From contig CAYNRE010000058.1 of assembly GCA_964399535.1 (NCBI GenBank), positions 124,001-188,000 on the forward strand: 64,000 nucleotides of DNA, written 5' to 3'. This DNA comes from CAYNRE01 sp964399535. Lineage in GTDB: Bacteria; Planctomycetota; Planctomycetia; Pirellulales; CAYNRE01. Shown here piece after piece: positions 55,041-63,025 of the stretch. Within the stretch, counting starts at the first letter, position 1; every line of letters starts with the position of its first letter. The notes beneath the pieces are model-generated. The model did not search any database. It was given only the letters and a program-made list of their open reading frames with translations, and was not told where the DNA came from. Made by a program: the position numbers and the translations under genes.

Positions 55041-55411
55041 ACGACCAGATCAAGGCGGCGGTGCCAGTGATCTCGAAGTTCAATGAGAACTTTCGCGTCA
55101 AAGCCGCGTTTTGGCTCAAGGAACGCGAAAGCGACGGATGGTTTTTATACCTAGCCTCGGACGATATCAGCGATTCGAACTTCGACCAGGCGTATCGACG
55201 GTTGCTGGAGATCGTCTCCCCAGCTCGCAATCGATGGATCGATCCGTTTCAAGTGAAGGTTGTGGGAACCGGTTCCCCGATCGCCAAGGCGGCGCTGGAT
55301 GTTATGCAAGAAGAATCATCCAGGTTGCCGACCGTCTACCGCGGAAACAGATTCGGCGACGTAAGCGTCGACGAGGTGTACCTTTATTCCATTCCCCCGA
55401 AGCACCGCTAA
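55037..55411 (+). CDS. Partner of HEPN protein, unknown family
   Basis: A 124-residue protein from GTG 55037, whose start overlaps the HEPN stop by 4 bp (GTGA); ATG 55019 would give 130 residues. It is mixed alpha/beta with a central FRVKAAFWLKERESDGWFLYLASDD and KVVGTGSPIAKAALDVMQEESS segment. I do not recognise a family; it is not a classical MNT nucleotidyltransferase, which often partners HEPN. The position and overlap make it the likely antitoxin or co-factor. Composition is also lower in GC. Confidence 0.68.
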   Translation: MNDQIKAAVPVISKFNENFRVKAAFWLKERESDGWFLYLASDDISDSNFDQAYRRLLEIVSPARNRWIDPFQVKVVGTGSPIAKAALDVMQEESSRLPTVYRGNRFGDVSVDEVYLYSIPPKHR

Positions 55412-55763
55412 TTCAAAGATTCTTCTCGTCGGTCCCGAATTGCCTCGGGTCGTAAAACGCACCCCCAGCCGCCCCCCCAGTTAGGTGTCTAGATCGCTTT
55501 TCCGGGTGCGGATCCGGGCTAGTGCCCTACCTCGTTCTCGGCGGTCTGGGCCGATAGGGCCAGGCCTTTGCATTTGCCCCCCGGCGACCCTCCCCAGGGC
55601 GGCCCGGCTCCACTACGATGGGGTGCTTGCGCCGGGCACCCCGGGGGGCCGACTGCATTGGCTCCGCCGGCCCCGAGTTGCCGTTAACCCATCACGCGGC
55701 CGCGCCCCGCTCACGAGCGGGCCGGTGCGTCGCTCGCTACCTCAGTCCGCGGCAGGTCGAATC
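55412..55763. other. Region between the HEPN cassette and rimO
   Basis: 352 bp. The rimO frame stays open left to 55485, but the encoded sequence there is low-complexity and unlike RimO, so it is treated as non-coding. No promoter or repeat was recognised. Confidence 0.45.
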
Positions 55764-57149
55764 TTGAACACCGTATATGCACCGACTCCCGCCGCGACCG
55801 AGCCCAAGGGCCGATACGCCTTTGTCAGCCTGGGGTGTCCCAAGAACCTGGTCGACAGCGAGCGCATGCTGGGCCTGCTCCAGCTCGATGGCTACCAGCT
55901 CGTCGGCGAGCCGGCCGGCAGCGACTTTGTCATCGTCAACACCTGCGGCTTTATCGAGGCGGCCCGGAAAGAGTCGTACTCGGTCATCCGCGAAATGCTG
56001 GAACTGAAGCGCCAGGGCCAGATTCGCGGGGTGATCGTCTCGGGCTGCCTGGCCGAGCGCGAACGCGAACGGCTGCTGGAAAACTGCCCCGAGGTCGACC
56101 ATCTGGTCGGCGTGTTTGGGCGTGAAGCGGTGACCCAGGTGGCCGATCGGCTGCTGGGGGGCCTGTCGGAACAACGAACCGTGTTTCAGCCCGCCCCGGT
56201 GCGGGCCCTGGGCGACCACGACCGGCTGCGGATTACCCCTCGGCACTTTGCCTATCTGAAGATTTCAGAGGGTTGCGATCGGCTTTGCACCTTTTGCGCC
56301 ATTCCGAAAATGAGGGGCAAGCATGCCACGAAGCCGATCGAAACGGTCGTGGCCGAGGCCCGCCAATTGGCCGCCGACGGCGTGCGCGAGCTGGTCATCG
56401 TGGCCCAAGACACCACCTACTACGGCATGGACCTGTACGGCGAGCCCCGCCTGGTCGAACTCTTGGCGGCGCTGGACGAAGTGCCGGGCATCGAGTGGGT
56501 GCGGCTGATGTACCTGTACCCTATGTACCTGAGCGATCGGCTGATCCGCGCCATTGCCGACAGCCGGCGGGTGGTGCCCTATTTGGATATGCCGCTGCAG
56601 CACATCAACGACGCGGTGCTGAAGCGCATGCAGCGGCGCGTCAACCGGGCCGAAACCGAGGACCTGCTCGGCCGGCTCCGCGAGGGCATTCCGAACCTGG
56701 TGCTGCGAACCACCTTCATCACCGGGTTTCCGGGCGAGACCGAGTCGCAATTTCAAGAGCTGGCCGATTTCGTCGCGGCCCAAAGGTTTCCGCGGGTGGG
56801 GGTGTTTACCTATTCGCTCGAGCCCGATACGCCGGCCGCGCGGCTCTCGGACCAGGTCGAGGAATCGGTCAAAGAAGACCGCCGCGCGCGGCTCATGGAG
56901 CTCCAGCAGCAGGTGGCCCGCCAGTGGAGCCAGGCCCAGGTGGGCCGCACCTTGGAAGTGCTGCTCGATCGGCCGCTGGCCGGCGAGCGCCAGGTGTGGA
57001 TCGGCCGCACCTACGCCGACGCCCCCGATATCGACGGCGTGGTTTACGTGACCGGCAAGCGGCTCGCGGCCGGACAATTCGTACCCTGTGAAATCGTCAC
57101 GTCCCGGGATTATGATCTGATTGCGGCGCCGGTGGGTTCGGCCCGCTGA
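55764..57149 (+). CDS. rimO: Ribosomal protein S12 methylthiotransferase RimO
   Basis: A ~461-residue radical SAM enzyme adding a methylthio group to an Asp of ribosomal protein S12. The N-terminal UPF0004 domain has Cys25 (FVSLGCPKNLVDSE, the RimO hallmark), Cys61 (NTCGF) and Cys95 (SGCLAERE) for one cluster. The radical SAM triad is Cys171, Cys175 and Cys178 (CDRLCTFC). A TRAM domain ends the protein. The start is uncertain: TTG 55764 is used as nearest to the domain; GTG 55725 and longer frames also exist. pgsA follows after 68 bp. Confidence 0.92.
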   Translation: MNTVYAPTPAATEPKGRYAFVSLGCPKNLVDSERMLGLLQLDGYQLVGEPAGSDFVIVNTCGFIEAARKESYSVIREMLELKRQGQIRGVIVSGCLAERERERLLENCPEVDHLVGVFGREAVTQVADRLLGGLSEQRTVFQPAPVRALGDHDRLRITPRHFAYLKISEGCDRLCTFCAIPKMRGKHATKPIETVVAEARQLAADGVRELVIVAQDTTYYGMDLYGEPRLVELLAALDEVPGIEWVRLMYLYPMYLSDRLIRAIADSRRVVPYLDMPLQHINDAVLKRMQRRVNRAETEDLLGRLREGIPNLVLRTTFITGFPGETESQFQELADFVAAQRFPRVGVFTYSLEPDTPAARLSDQVEESVKEDRRARLMELQQQVARQWSQAQVGRTLEVLLDRPLAGERQVWIGRTYADAPDIDGVVYVTGKRLAAGQFVPCEIVTSRDYDLIAAPVGSAR

Positions 57150-57217
57150 CCGGGCCGGGGGGGCCCGCCCGCGAACATTCGATCGTCGCCCGTCCCGGCG
57201 CCACACAGGGGAACGCG

Positions 57218-57799
57218 ATGGACCCAGCCGGCTCAATTTGGAATCTGCCGAACCGCTTAACCGTTTCGCGGTTGATACTCTCGCTGGTGCTCTTTGGGCT
57301 CTTGGCCTACGAGTCGTATGCGGCCGGAACCGTGTTGTTTGTCGTGGCCGCCTCGACCGATTGGCTCGACGGCTACTTTGCCCGCAAGTATGGCCTGGTG
57401 ACCCAACTGGGGCGCATTCTCGACCCATTTGTCGACAAGATCATCGTCTGCGGCACGTTCATTTTTCTCTCCGCGGCGCCCGGCTCGCGCATCGCCGCCT
57501 GGATGACCACGATTATCGTGGGCCGCGAATTGCTGGTGACCGCGCTGCGGAGCTACCTGGAACAGCAGGGAGCCGACTTCTCGGCGCAAATGTCGGGCAA
57601 GCTCAAGATGGTGCTGCAGTGCCTGACCGCGACCGCCAGCCTGGTTTACCTGACGCTCAGCCAGCGTGCCCAAAGCGGGGTCGGCCCCCCCTGGGCGGCT
57701 AGCTTCGTTACCCTGGCAGCCTGGGGAGCCGTGTTGCTTACCGTGTATTCGGGCTGGATGTATGTCGTGTCGGCCTGGAAACTTCTTGCGCGCCGCTGA
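57218..57799 (+). CDS. pgsA: CDP-diacylglycerol-glycerol-3-phosphate 3-phosphatidyltransferase
   Basis: A 193-residue membrane enzyme, the committed step to phosphatidylglycerol. The head is IWNLPNRLTVSRL; the CDP-alcohol phosphotransferase motif DWLDGYFARKYGLVTQLGRILDPFVDK is complete (~46-72). The remainder is transmembrane helices. ATG 57218 fits; a caggggaacgcg site precedes it. It supplies PG to the cardiolipin synthase at 34361. Confidence 0.93.
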   Translation: MDPAGSIWNLPNRLTVSRLILSLVLFGLLAYESYAAGTVLFVVAASTDWLDGYFARKYGLVTQLGRILDPFVDKIIVCGTFIFLSAAPGSRIAAWMTTIIVGRELLVTALRSYLEQQGADFSAQMSGKLKMVLQCLTATASLVYLTLSQRAQSGVGPPWAASFVTLAAWGAVLLTVYSGWMYVVSAWKLLARR

Positions 57800-57909
57800 G
57801 CACCGGGTGGCGACTGCCCTCGCGCCTTGCAAACGGCCCGAGCCGCTCGTTACTGTCCGCCGCTTGTAGTCATGAGGAATTCTTTAAGCTGATCGCCCTT
57901 GTTCTAACG

Positions 57910-58983
57910 ATGTTGGTGCTGGCGACCGGAAGCCTGCCGGTGTGGTGGGTGGTGGTGTCGCGATTGCGTGCCGGTTTGCCGCTGCTGCCGTATGCGCCCC
58001 GCCGGCCCGTGCCCTGGGACCAGCGCGACCTGGCCGTGCTGGTGCTCGGCTTCATGGCCGTGGCCGTACTGACCGGCGCGGTCTTTTTCCCAGATGGGCC
58101 GCCGACCGAGGAGCCGACCGCGCAGCAAGAAACTTCGGCCGCGGAACCACCCCCGGCCGACTCGGGCCAACCTGGCGCGGGCGATCTAAGCTCGGATAAT
58201 CCAGCCTCGGCGGTTGCGCCGCCGGAGAGGCCAGCAACCGGCAAATCCCCCCCTGCACCTTCGGTCTCGGCGCGCGAATCCGAGCCGAGTGGCAGCGAGC
58301 CGCGCGACGACCATGCCCAGGCGACGGCCAAGGCCCACCCGCTGGTTCAGTTGTTGCTCAAGAGCCCGGCGCGGTGGGTGCTCGCCCTGGCGGTCCTGGC
58401 GGCCACGGTCGTGGCCCCCTTTTCGGAAGAGTTGTTTTTCCGAGTCGTGCTGCAAGGTTGGCTCGAGCGGAACGAGCGGCGCTGGCTGGCCCGCTGGGGC
58501 CCCGCGGCCCGCAGGTGGCGAGGCCGGGCCGCCGTGATCGTAAGTTCCTTGATCTTCGCCGGGGTGCACTTCTTCGGGCGCTCAGACGGGGTGCTTTCGA
58601 CCCAGCAGCTCGAGTCGATCCTGAAGATGAACGCTTGCATCCCCGCGATGGCTGCCCTGCTGACCGTTTGCTACCTGAGTTGGCAGTGCCAAGCCACGGA
58701 GCGCGATCTGGGAATCGACTGGCGTTACTGGCGGAGCGATCTGGTCGTGGGCCTGGCCGCGTTCCTGAGCGTGGCGCCCGTCGTATACACGCTGCAATTC
58801 GGTCTGAATTGGCTGTTTCCGAATTCCCCCGTCACGCTCGATCCGATTCCCCTGTTCCTGCTGGCGCTCGTGCTCGGCTATCTGTATCGCCGCACGCATC
58901 GACTGTTTCCTTCGGTGGTGTTGCACTTCGGGATCAACGCCTATAGCCTGCTGATGCTGTTCGGGTTTCCGGAAATGGTCTGA
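57910..58983 (+). CDS. CPBP family intramembrane glutamic endopeptidase
   Basis: A 357-residue Abi/CAAX-type intramembrane protease (CPBP). Catalytic signatures are EELFFR near ~176 (EExxxR), FAGVH near ~219 (FxxxH) and HFGIN near the end (HxxxN). Helices surround these; residues ~60-145 form a Pro/Ala-rich linker between the first two helices and the core, which is longer than usual. ATG 57910 lacks a ribosome site; an in-frame CTG at 57889 has gaggaa 9 nt upstream and keeps the first helix (LIALVLTMLVLATG) intact, so the true start may be earlier. Substrate unknown. Confidence 0.85.
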   Translation: MLVLATGSLPVWWVVVSRLRAGLPLLPYAPRRPVPWDQRDLAVLVLGFMAVAVLTGAVFFPDGPPTEEPTAQQETSAAEPPPADSGQPGAGDLSSDNPASAVAPPERPATGKSPPAPSVSARESEPSGSEPRDDHAQATAKAHPLVQLLLKSPARWVLALAVLAATVVAPFSEELFFRVVLQGWLERNERRWLARWGPAARRWRGRAAVIVSSLIFAGVHFFGRSDGVLSTQQLESILKMNACIPAMAALLTVCYLSWQCQATERDLGIDWRYWRSDLVVGLAAFLSVAPVVYTLQFGLNWLFPNSPVTLDPIPLFLLALVLGYLYRRTHRLFPSVVLHFGINAYSLLMLFGFPEMV

Positions 58984-59072
58984 ACACGCGGCGCACACCC
59001 GCGGCGGGCGGCCGTCGGCCAAGAGCCGGTCGGGCCCGAATTACGAGACGAACCACCTAGGAACTGCACCCC

Positions 59073-60163
59073 ATGCCTCATGGTTTTGGCATCATTGGCT
59101 GTGGCATGATCGCGGGCTTCCATGCCCGGGCCATCGCCGACATTCGCGGCGCAAAGCTCGTTGCCTGCTTCGACACCTATGCCCCCTCGGCCGAGCGGTT
59201 GGCCGAAAAGTTTGGCTGCCGACCGTATACCGACTTGTCGGCCATGTTGGCCGATCCGGCAATTACGGTTGTGACCATCGGCACGCCGAGCGGGGCCCAC
59301 ATGGAGCCCGCGGTGGCCGCGGCCGAAGCAGGCAAGCACGTCATCGTGGAAAACCGCTGGAAATCACCCTCAAGCGCTGCGATCGAATCATCGAAGCTTG
59401 TGCCCGCAACCGGGTTCAGCTGTCGGCGATCTTCCCGTCGCGGTTTCACGAATCGAGCGTGGCGATTCGCAAGGCAATCGACGGTGGCCGTTTTGGGCGA
59501 GTGACCCTGGGGGACGCGACCGTGAAGTGGTACCGGCCGCAATCGTATTACGATAGCGGCGCCTGGCGCGGCACCTGGCAACTCGACGGCGGCGGGGCGC
59601 TGATGAACCAGGCGATCCACAGCGTCGACCTGCTGGCCTGGTTCCTGGGGCCCGTGGTCGAGGTGACCGCCCACACCGGCACCTTGGCCCACGAGCGAAT
59701 CGCCGTGGAAGACGTGGCCGTGGCCACGCTGCGTTTCGCCAGCGGCGCGCTCGGCACCATCGAGGCCAGCACGGCCGTTTATCCCGGCTACCTCAAGCGG
59801 ATCGAAATCCACGGCACCGAGGGCTCGGCCGCCATGGAGGAAGAAGACGTGGTCAAGTGGGACTTCGCCAAATTGACCAAGCGCGACCAACAGCTTCGCG
59901 AGCGGCTCTCGGCCAACACCGCCAGCGGCGGCGGTGCCAGCGACCCGGCGGCCATCGGCCATCACGGCCACACCTTGCAGTTTCGCGACGTGCTCGCGGC
60001 CATCGACCGCGGCACCCGGCCGGCGATCGACGGCCCAGAGGGGCGCAAAAGCGTCGAAATTATCCTGGCCATCTACAAGGCGGCCGAAACCGGCAAATCC
60101 GTGAAGCTTCCCCTGGCTCGCGACCCGGTGCTCCAGGCTCGCAAGCGGGTCGTAAAGAAGTAG
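59073..60163 (+). pseudogene. Gfo/Idh/MocA oxidoreductase with a one-base frameshift
   Basis: An NAD(P)-dependent oxidoreductase family protein. Frame one begins at ATG 59073 (MPHGFGIIGCGMIAGFHARAI, Rossmann fold, ending VTIGTPSGAHMEPAVAAAEAGKHVIVE). At the A-run 59350-59353 one base is missing relative to the expected EKP motif: restoring it gives VEKPLEITLKRCDRIIEACA and continues in the frame ending at 60163 (QLSAIFPSRFHESSVAIRKAI...), a normal C-terminal domain; total 363 residues. The break is exactly at the catalytic Lys. Because the lesion is in a homopolymer, an assembly or sequencing error is as likely as a true mutation. Substrate unknown. Confidence 0.82.
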
Positions 60164-60690
60164 CCCGCCGGGGGGCCAGACCCCCGCCGGTCGTGGGCAT
60201 GCAAGTGGCGCGTTTCCCAGGGCCGCCGCGGAGTAGCTTCGTGGCCAGGCCACGCGACCCTTCAGCCAGGCCGCTTGCTGGAACTTGTCGCACCGCGGCA
60301 GCAGCGAAAAGTCTCCCTCGAGCGTGCTGTCGTGCTTTGCGCGGGCCAAATCGATGCGGGGCGCAGCACCTCGAGCCTTAGCCGAGCCACCACAAAGCCT
60401 ATCGTCTTCGCTGGCAGGCGGCTGCGAGTGAACGCCGAAGCGGCGACTCCGCGACTGGATCTGCTTCTCGGTCGCGAGATTTTCGTTTGAAGGGTGCGAG
60501 TTCAAGCAATCGTGGACTTCAACCGTCGCCATCGCCGGGCGACGGAATTCCCCCTACAGGCCTTGGCTTGGCCTGCCTGAAATCTGCGAAGACCGTCTCG
60601 CTTGGTCCGCAAAATCGCACCGCTCCCCGTTTCGGCCCTCCGCGGATTGCACCCGCCGCGCTGAAGATCGCCAGCGTGTGATCGCTGCTT
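60164..60690. other. Intergenic region, no gene seen
   Basis: 527 bp between the oxidoreductase remnant and the convergent minus-strand regulator gene. Frames crossing it are short and unconserved. No clear terminator was found for either gene. Confidence 0.45.
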
Positions 60691-61137
60691 TCAGCTCCGA
60701 CGGCTACGTTCGCCTGTTGACTGGCCGAGCGAGGTGTTGAGCAGCGTCAACAGCTCGCCGATGGTCCGATGTGCCTCGATCGGGTGGCGCAGCGGGCGAC
60801 CCGCCTGAATCTGGTAATGGTTTTGCCGCCCCACCTTCTCACGCACGACGAAGCCACCGGCCTCCAGGTCGGCAATGATCCGCTGCACGGCGCGTTCCGT
60901 AATGCCGACCTGCTGAGCCACCTCGCGGAGCACCACGGAGGGGTTTCGGGCTAACAGCACCAGCACGTGCGAGTGGTTCGTCAGAAAGGTCCACTGCACA
61001 CTCCCCTTTCCCCTGGGCGAGTCCGCCGGGGGGGGACGAACCGGGGAACGGGTCGCTGCTCTGGGTGCCTCGCCCGGGAAAGGGGCGGGGGTCGGCTTGG
61101 GGGAAGCCGGTTTCGACTTTTTGCGCGTTGCGGCCAT
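60691..61137 (-). CDS. Winged helix-turn-helix regulator adjacent to dabBA
   Basis: A 148-residue protein. Its ~45-residue Lys/Pro-rich head (MAATRKKSKPASPKP...) is followed by a winged helix: HSHVLVLLARNPSVVLREVAQQVGITERAVQRIIADLEAGGFVVREKVGRQNHYQI, with the recognition helix ITERAVQRIIADLE. A C-terminal helix follows (HRTIGELLTLL). The start is ATG 61137; a longer frame reaches 61323. It is divergent from dabB, so it probably controls the DAB operon through sites in the 61138-61360 region; this is inference from position. Confidence 0.8.
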   Translation of the reverse strand: MAATRKKSKPASPKPTPAPFPGEAPRAATRSPVRPPPADSPRGKGSVQWTFLTNHSHVLVLLARNPSVVLREVAQQVGITERAVQRIIADLEAGGFVVREKVGRQNHYQIQAGRPLRHPIEAHRTIGELLTLLNTSLGQSTGERSRRS

Positions 61138-61285
61138 CGGATCGGCCAGTTTGCCAGCGGAACCGCGGGAGCGGCCAAGGGCGGCAAGTGTAGCACAGGT
61201 AAGGCGATAGGTAAATCGCGACAACTGGGTCGCAGCTCCGGCGAAAGTTCGCACCGAAACCGGGCCGATAATTACCGACATGCGA

Positions 61286-61314
61286 TTGACGACACTCGTT
61301 TCGTGTATTACTAT
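61286..61314 (+). promoter_or_regulatory. Promoter of the dabBA operon
   Basis: TTGACG (61286-61291) and TACTAT (61309-61314) are spaced by 17 bp. The spacer contains an imperfect inverted repeat (acac...gtgt), a possible site for the divergent regulator. The start ATG of dabB is 46 bp beyond the -10. Confidence 0.55.
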
Positions 61315-61360
61315 TCGCGACATGCCGCTCGCACCTCGGTTCTCTTACTAGGACCTTCCG

Positions 61361-62968
61361 ATGAATTGGCTGCTCCCAGGGCTCCTCGCCGCTCCCGTAG
61401 TCTCGCTGCTCGGTTTTGGGTTGATTCCCCATCGCCACGCCGTTGGCGCCCCGACTCTCCTCGGCCGGCTAACCTTCCTGGTTGCCGGGCTGGCGCTGCT
61501 CATGTCGCTAGTGGCGGGCATCCATCTGATATTCGAGGGACCGCTCGACTACTCCTTCGTGCAATCGAATTCACCAATTCCATTTTGCCTTGGTCTTCAC
61601 ATCGATTCGCTCGCCGTGGTGATGATGACGCTCATCAGCTTCATCGGGCTGATCATCGCGCGCTACTCACTACGCTATCTCTCCGGCGATCCTCAGCAGG
61701 GCCGCTTCTTTCGTTGGATGGCGTTTACCCTCGGGGCAACTCTGACCCTGGTAGTGTCGTGCAACCTCGTCATGTTCACGGCCGCGTGGATGCTGACCAG
61801 TTTCGGCTTGCATCAACTGCTGACCTACTATCCGGAGCGCCCCTGGGCACTCTGGGCAGCCCGCAAGAAATTTCTCATCAGTCGTTTGGGAGACGCGATG
61901 CTGATTGCGGCGCTGGTTCTTACTTACGGCCAGTTTGGCACCACCGAATTTACCGAGGTGTTTGCCTCGGCCAATGCCATGCACAACGGCGGAGTCGACG
62001 AGAGCGTCGGCACGGCCTGGATTGGCATCCTGTTCGTTCTCGGTGCGATTACCAAGTCGGCACAATTCCCGTTCCATAGCTGGCTTCCGGACACCATGGA
62101 GACTCCGACGCCGGTCTCGGCGCTCATGCACGCCGGAGTGATTAACGCCGGCGGATTCCTGGTTATCCGACTCAGTCCTCTGGTGTCGTTGTCCTCGATC
62201 GCGCTCGATCTGCTGGTTCTGATTGGCGCCAGCACGGCCATCCTAGGCGGCGTGGTGATGCTGACGCAGACCAGCATTAAGCGATCGCTGGCCTACTCCA
62301 CCATGGCACAAATGGGGTTCATGATGTTGCAGTGCGGATTGGGAGCGTTCTCGGCCGCGCTATTGCACATCGTGGCTCACTCGGCCTACAAGGCACATGC
62401 CTTTCTGAGTTGCGGCAGCGTGCTGGACAACGCGGCCCGCAGGAAAGCTCCCGCCCTTCCGCCAGCCTCCACGGGCCGACGTGTGCTGGCTGTTCTACTG
62501 GGTTTCGGTTTGGCGCCGGCGATCGTCTTGGCCGCGACTGGAGTCATGGGAATCGATCTGCTCGCCAAGCCAGGCGGATTGGTCCTTGGCCTGATCTTGT
62601 CGCTGGCGATTGCGCAACTCCTTTGGACCGGCCTGGCAAGCGGAGGACTGCGATCTGGGCTGCGCAGCTGCGGCCTCGCCTTGCTCGTCGCGCTGGGCTA
62701 TTCCGCTGCCTATTGGGGGATGGACCAGCTGGTTGTCAGTTCGACCCCTCGTCCCGTTGTGCCTCCATCGCCCTTCGACCTCGTGCTTCTAACGTTCGCC
62801 GCGCTAGGGTTCGCGGGTCTCTGCGGGTTGCAGGCTCTGGCGGGTCCGCTCGCGCAGCAACGCTGGGTGCGGGCGCTCTACGTTCATGCGATGAACGGCT
62901 TCTACGTGGACATCCCGGCGCGTCGCCTGACCGCCCGAATCTATGGCGTCGCTGGGCCCGTTCAGTAA
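61361..62968 (+). CDS. dabB: DabB, NuoL-like membrane subunit of the DAB inorganic carbon pump
   Basis: A 535-residue NuoL/MrpA-like proton channel subunit with ~14 helices. Family signatures are LHIDSLAVVMMTLISFIG, the helix-breaking RYLSGD, and ITKSAQFPFHSWLPDTMETPTPVSALMHAGVINAGGFL (complex I antiporter-like core, with Lys and His). In DAB, DabB forms a complex with DabA and couples ion flow to uptake of dissolved CO2/bicarbonate. Although NuoL homologues are also called NADH dehydrogenase, the adjacent DUF2309 gene identifies it as DabB. ATG 61361 is preceded by tagga. Confidence 0.93.
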   Translation: MNWLLPGLLAAPVVSLLGFGLIPHRHAVGAPTLLGRLTFLVAGLALLMSLVAGIHLIFEGPLDYSFVQSNSPIPFCLGLHIDSLAVVMMTLISFIGLIIARYSLRYLSGDPQQGRFFRWMAFTLGATLTLVVSCNLVMFTAAWMLTSFGLHQLLTYYPERPWALWAARKKFLISRLGDAMLIAALVLTYGQFGTTEFTEVFASANAMHNGGVDESVGTAWIGILFVLGAITKSAQFPFHSWLPDTMETPTPVSALMHAGVINAGGFLVIRLSPLVSLSSIALDLLVLIGASTAILGGVVMLTQTSIKRSLAYSTMAQMGFMMLQCGLGAFSAALLHIVAHSAYKAHAFLSCGSVLDNAARRKAPALPPASTGRRVLAVLLGFGLAPAIVLAATGVMGIDLLAKPGGLVLGLILSLAIAQLLWTGLASGGLRSGLRSCGLALLVALGYSAAYWGMDQLVVSSTPRPVVPPSPFDLVLLTFAALGFAGLCGLQALAGPLAQQRWVRALYVHAMNGFYVDIPARRLTARIYGVAGPVQ

Positions 62969-63025
62969 GAACCGCTCCTCGACTTATCTCGAACATGCCA
63001 CCTTCCAACGACTTGGAACCATCTC

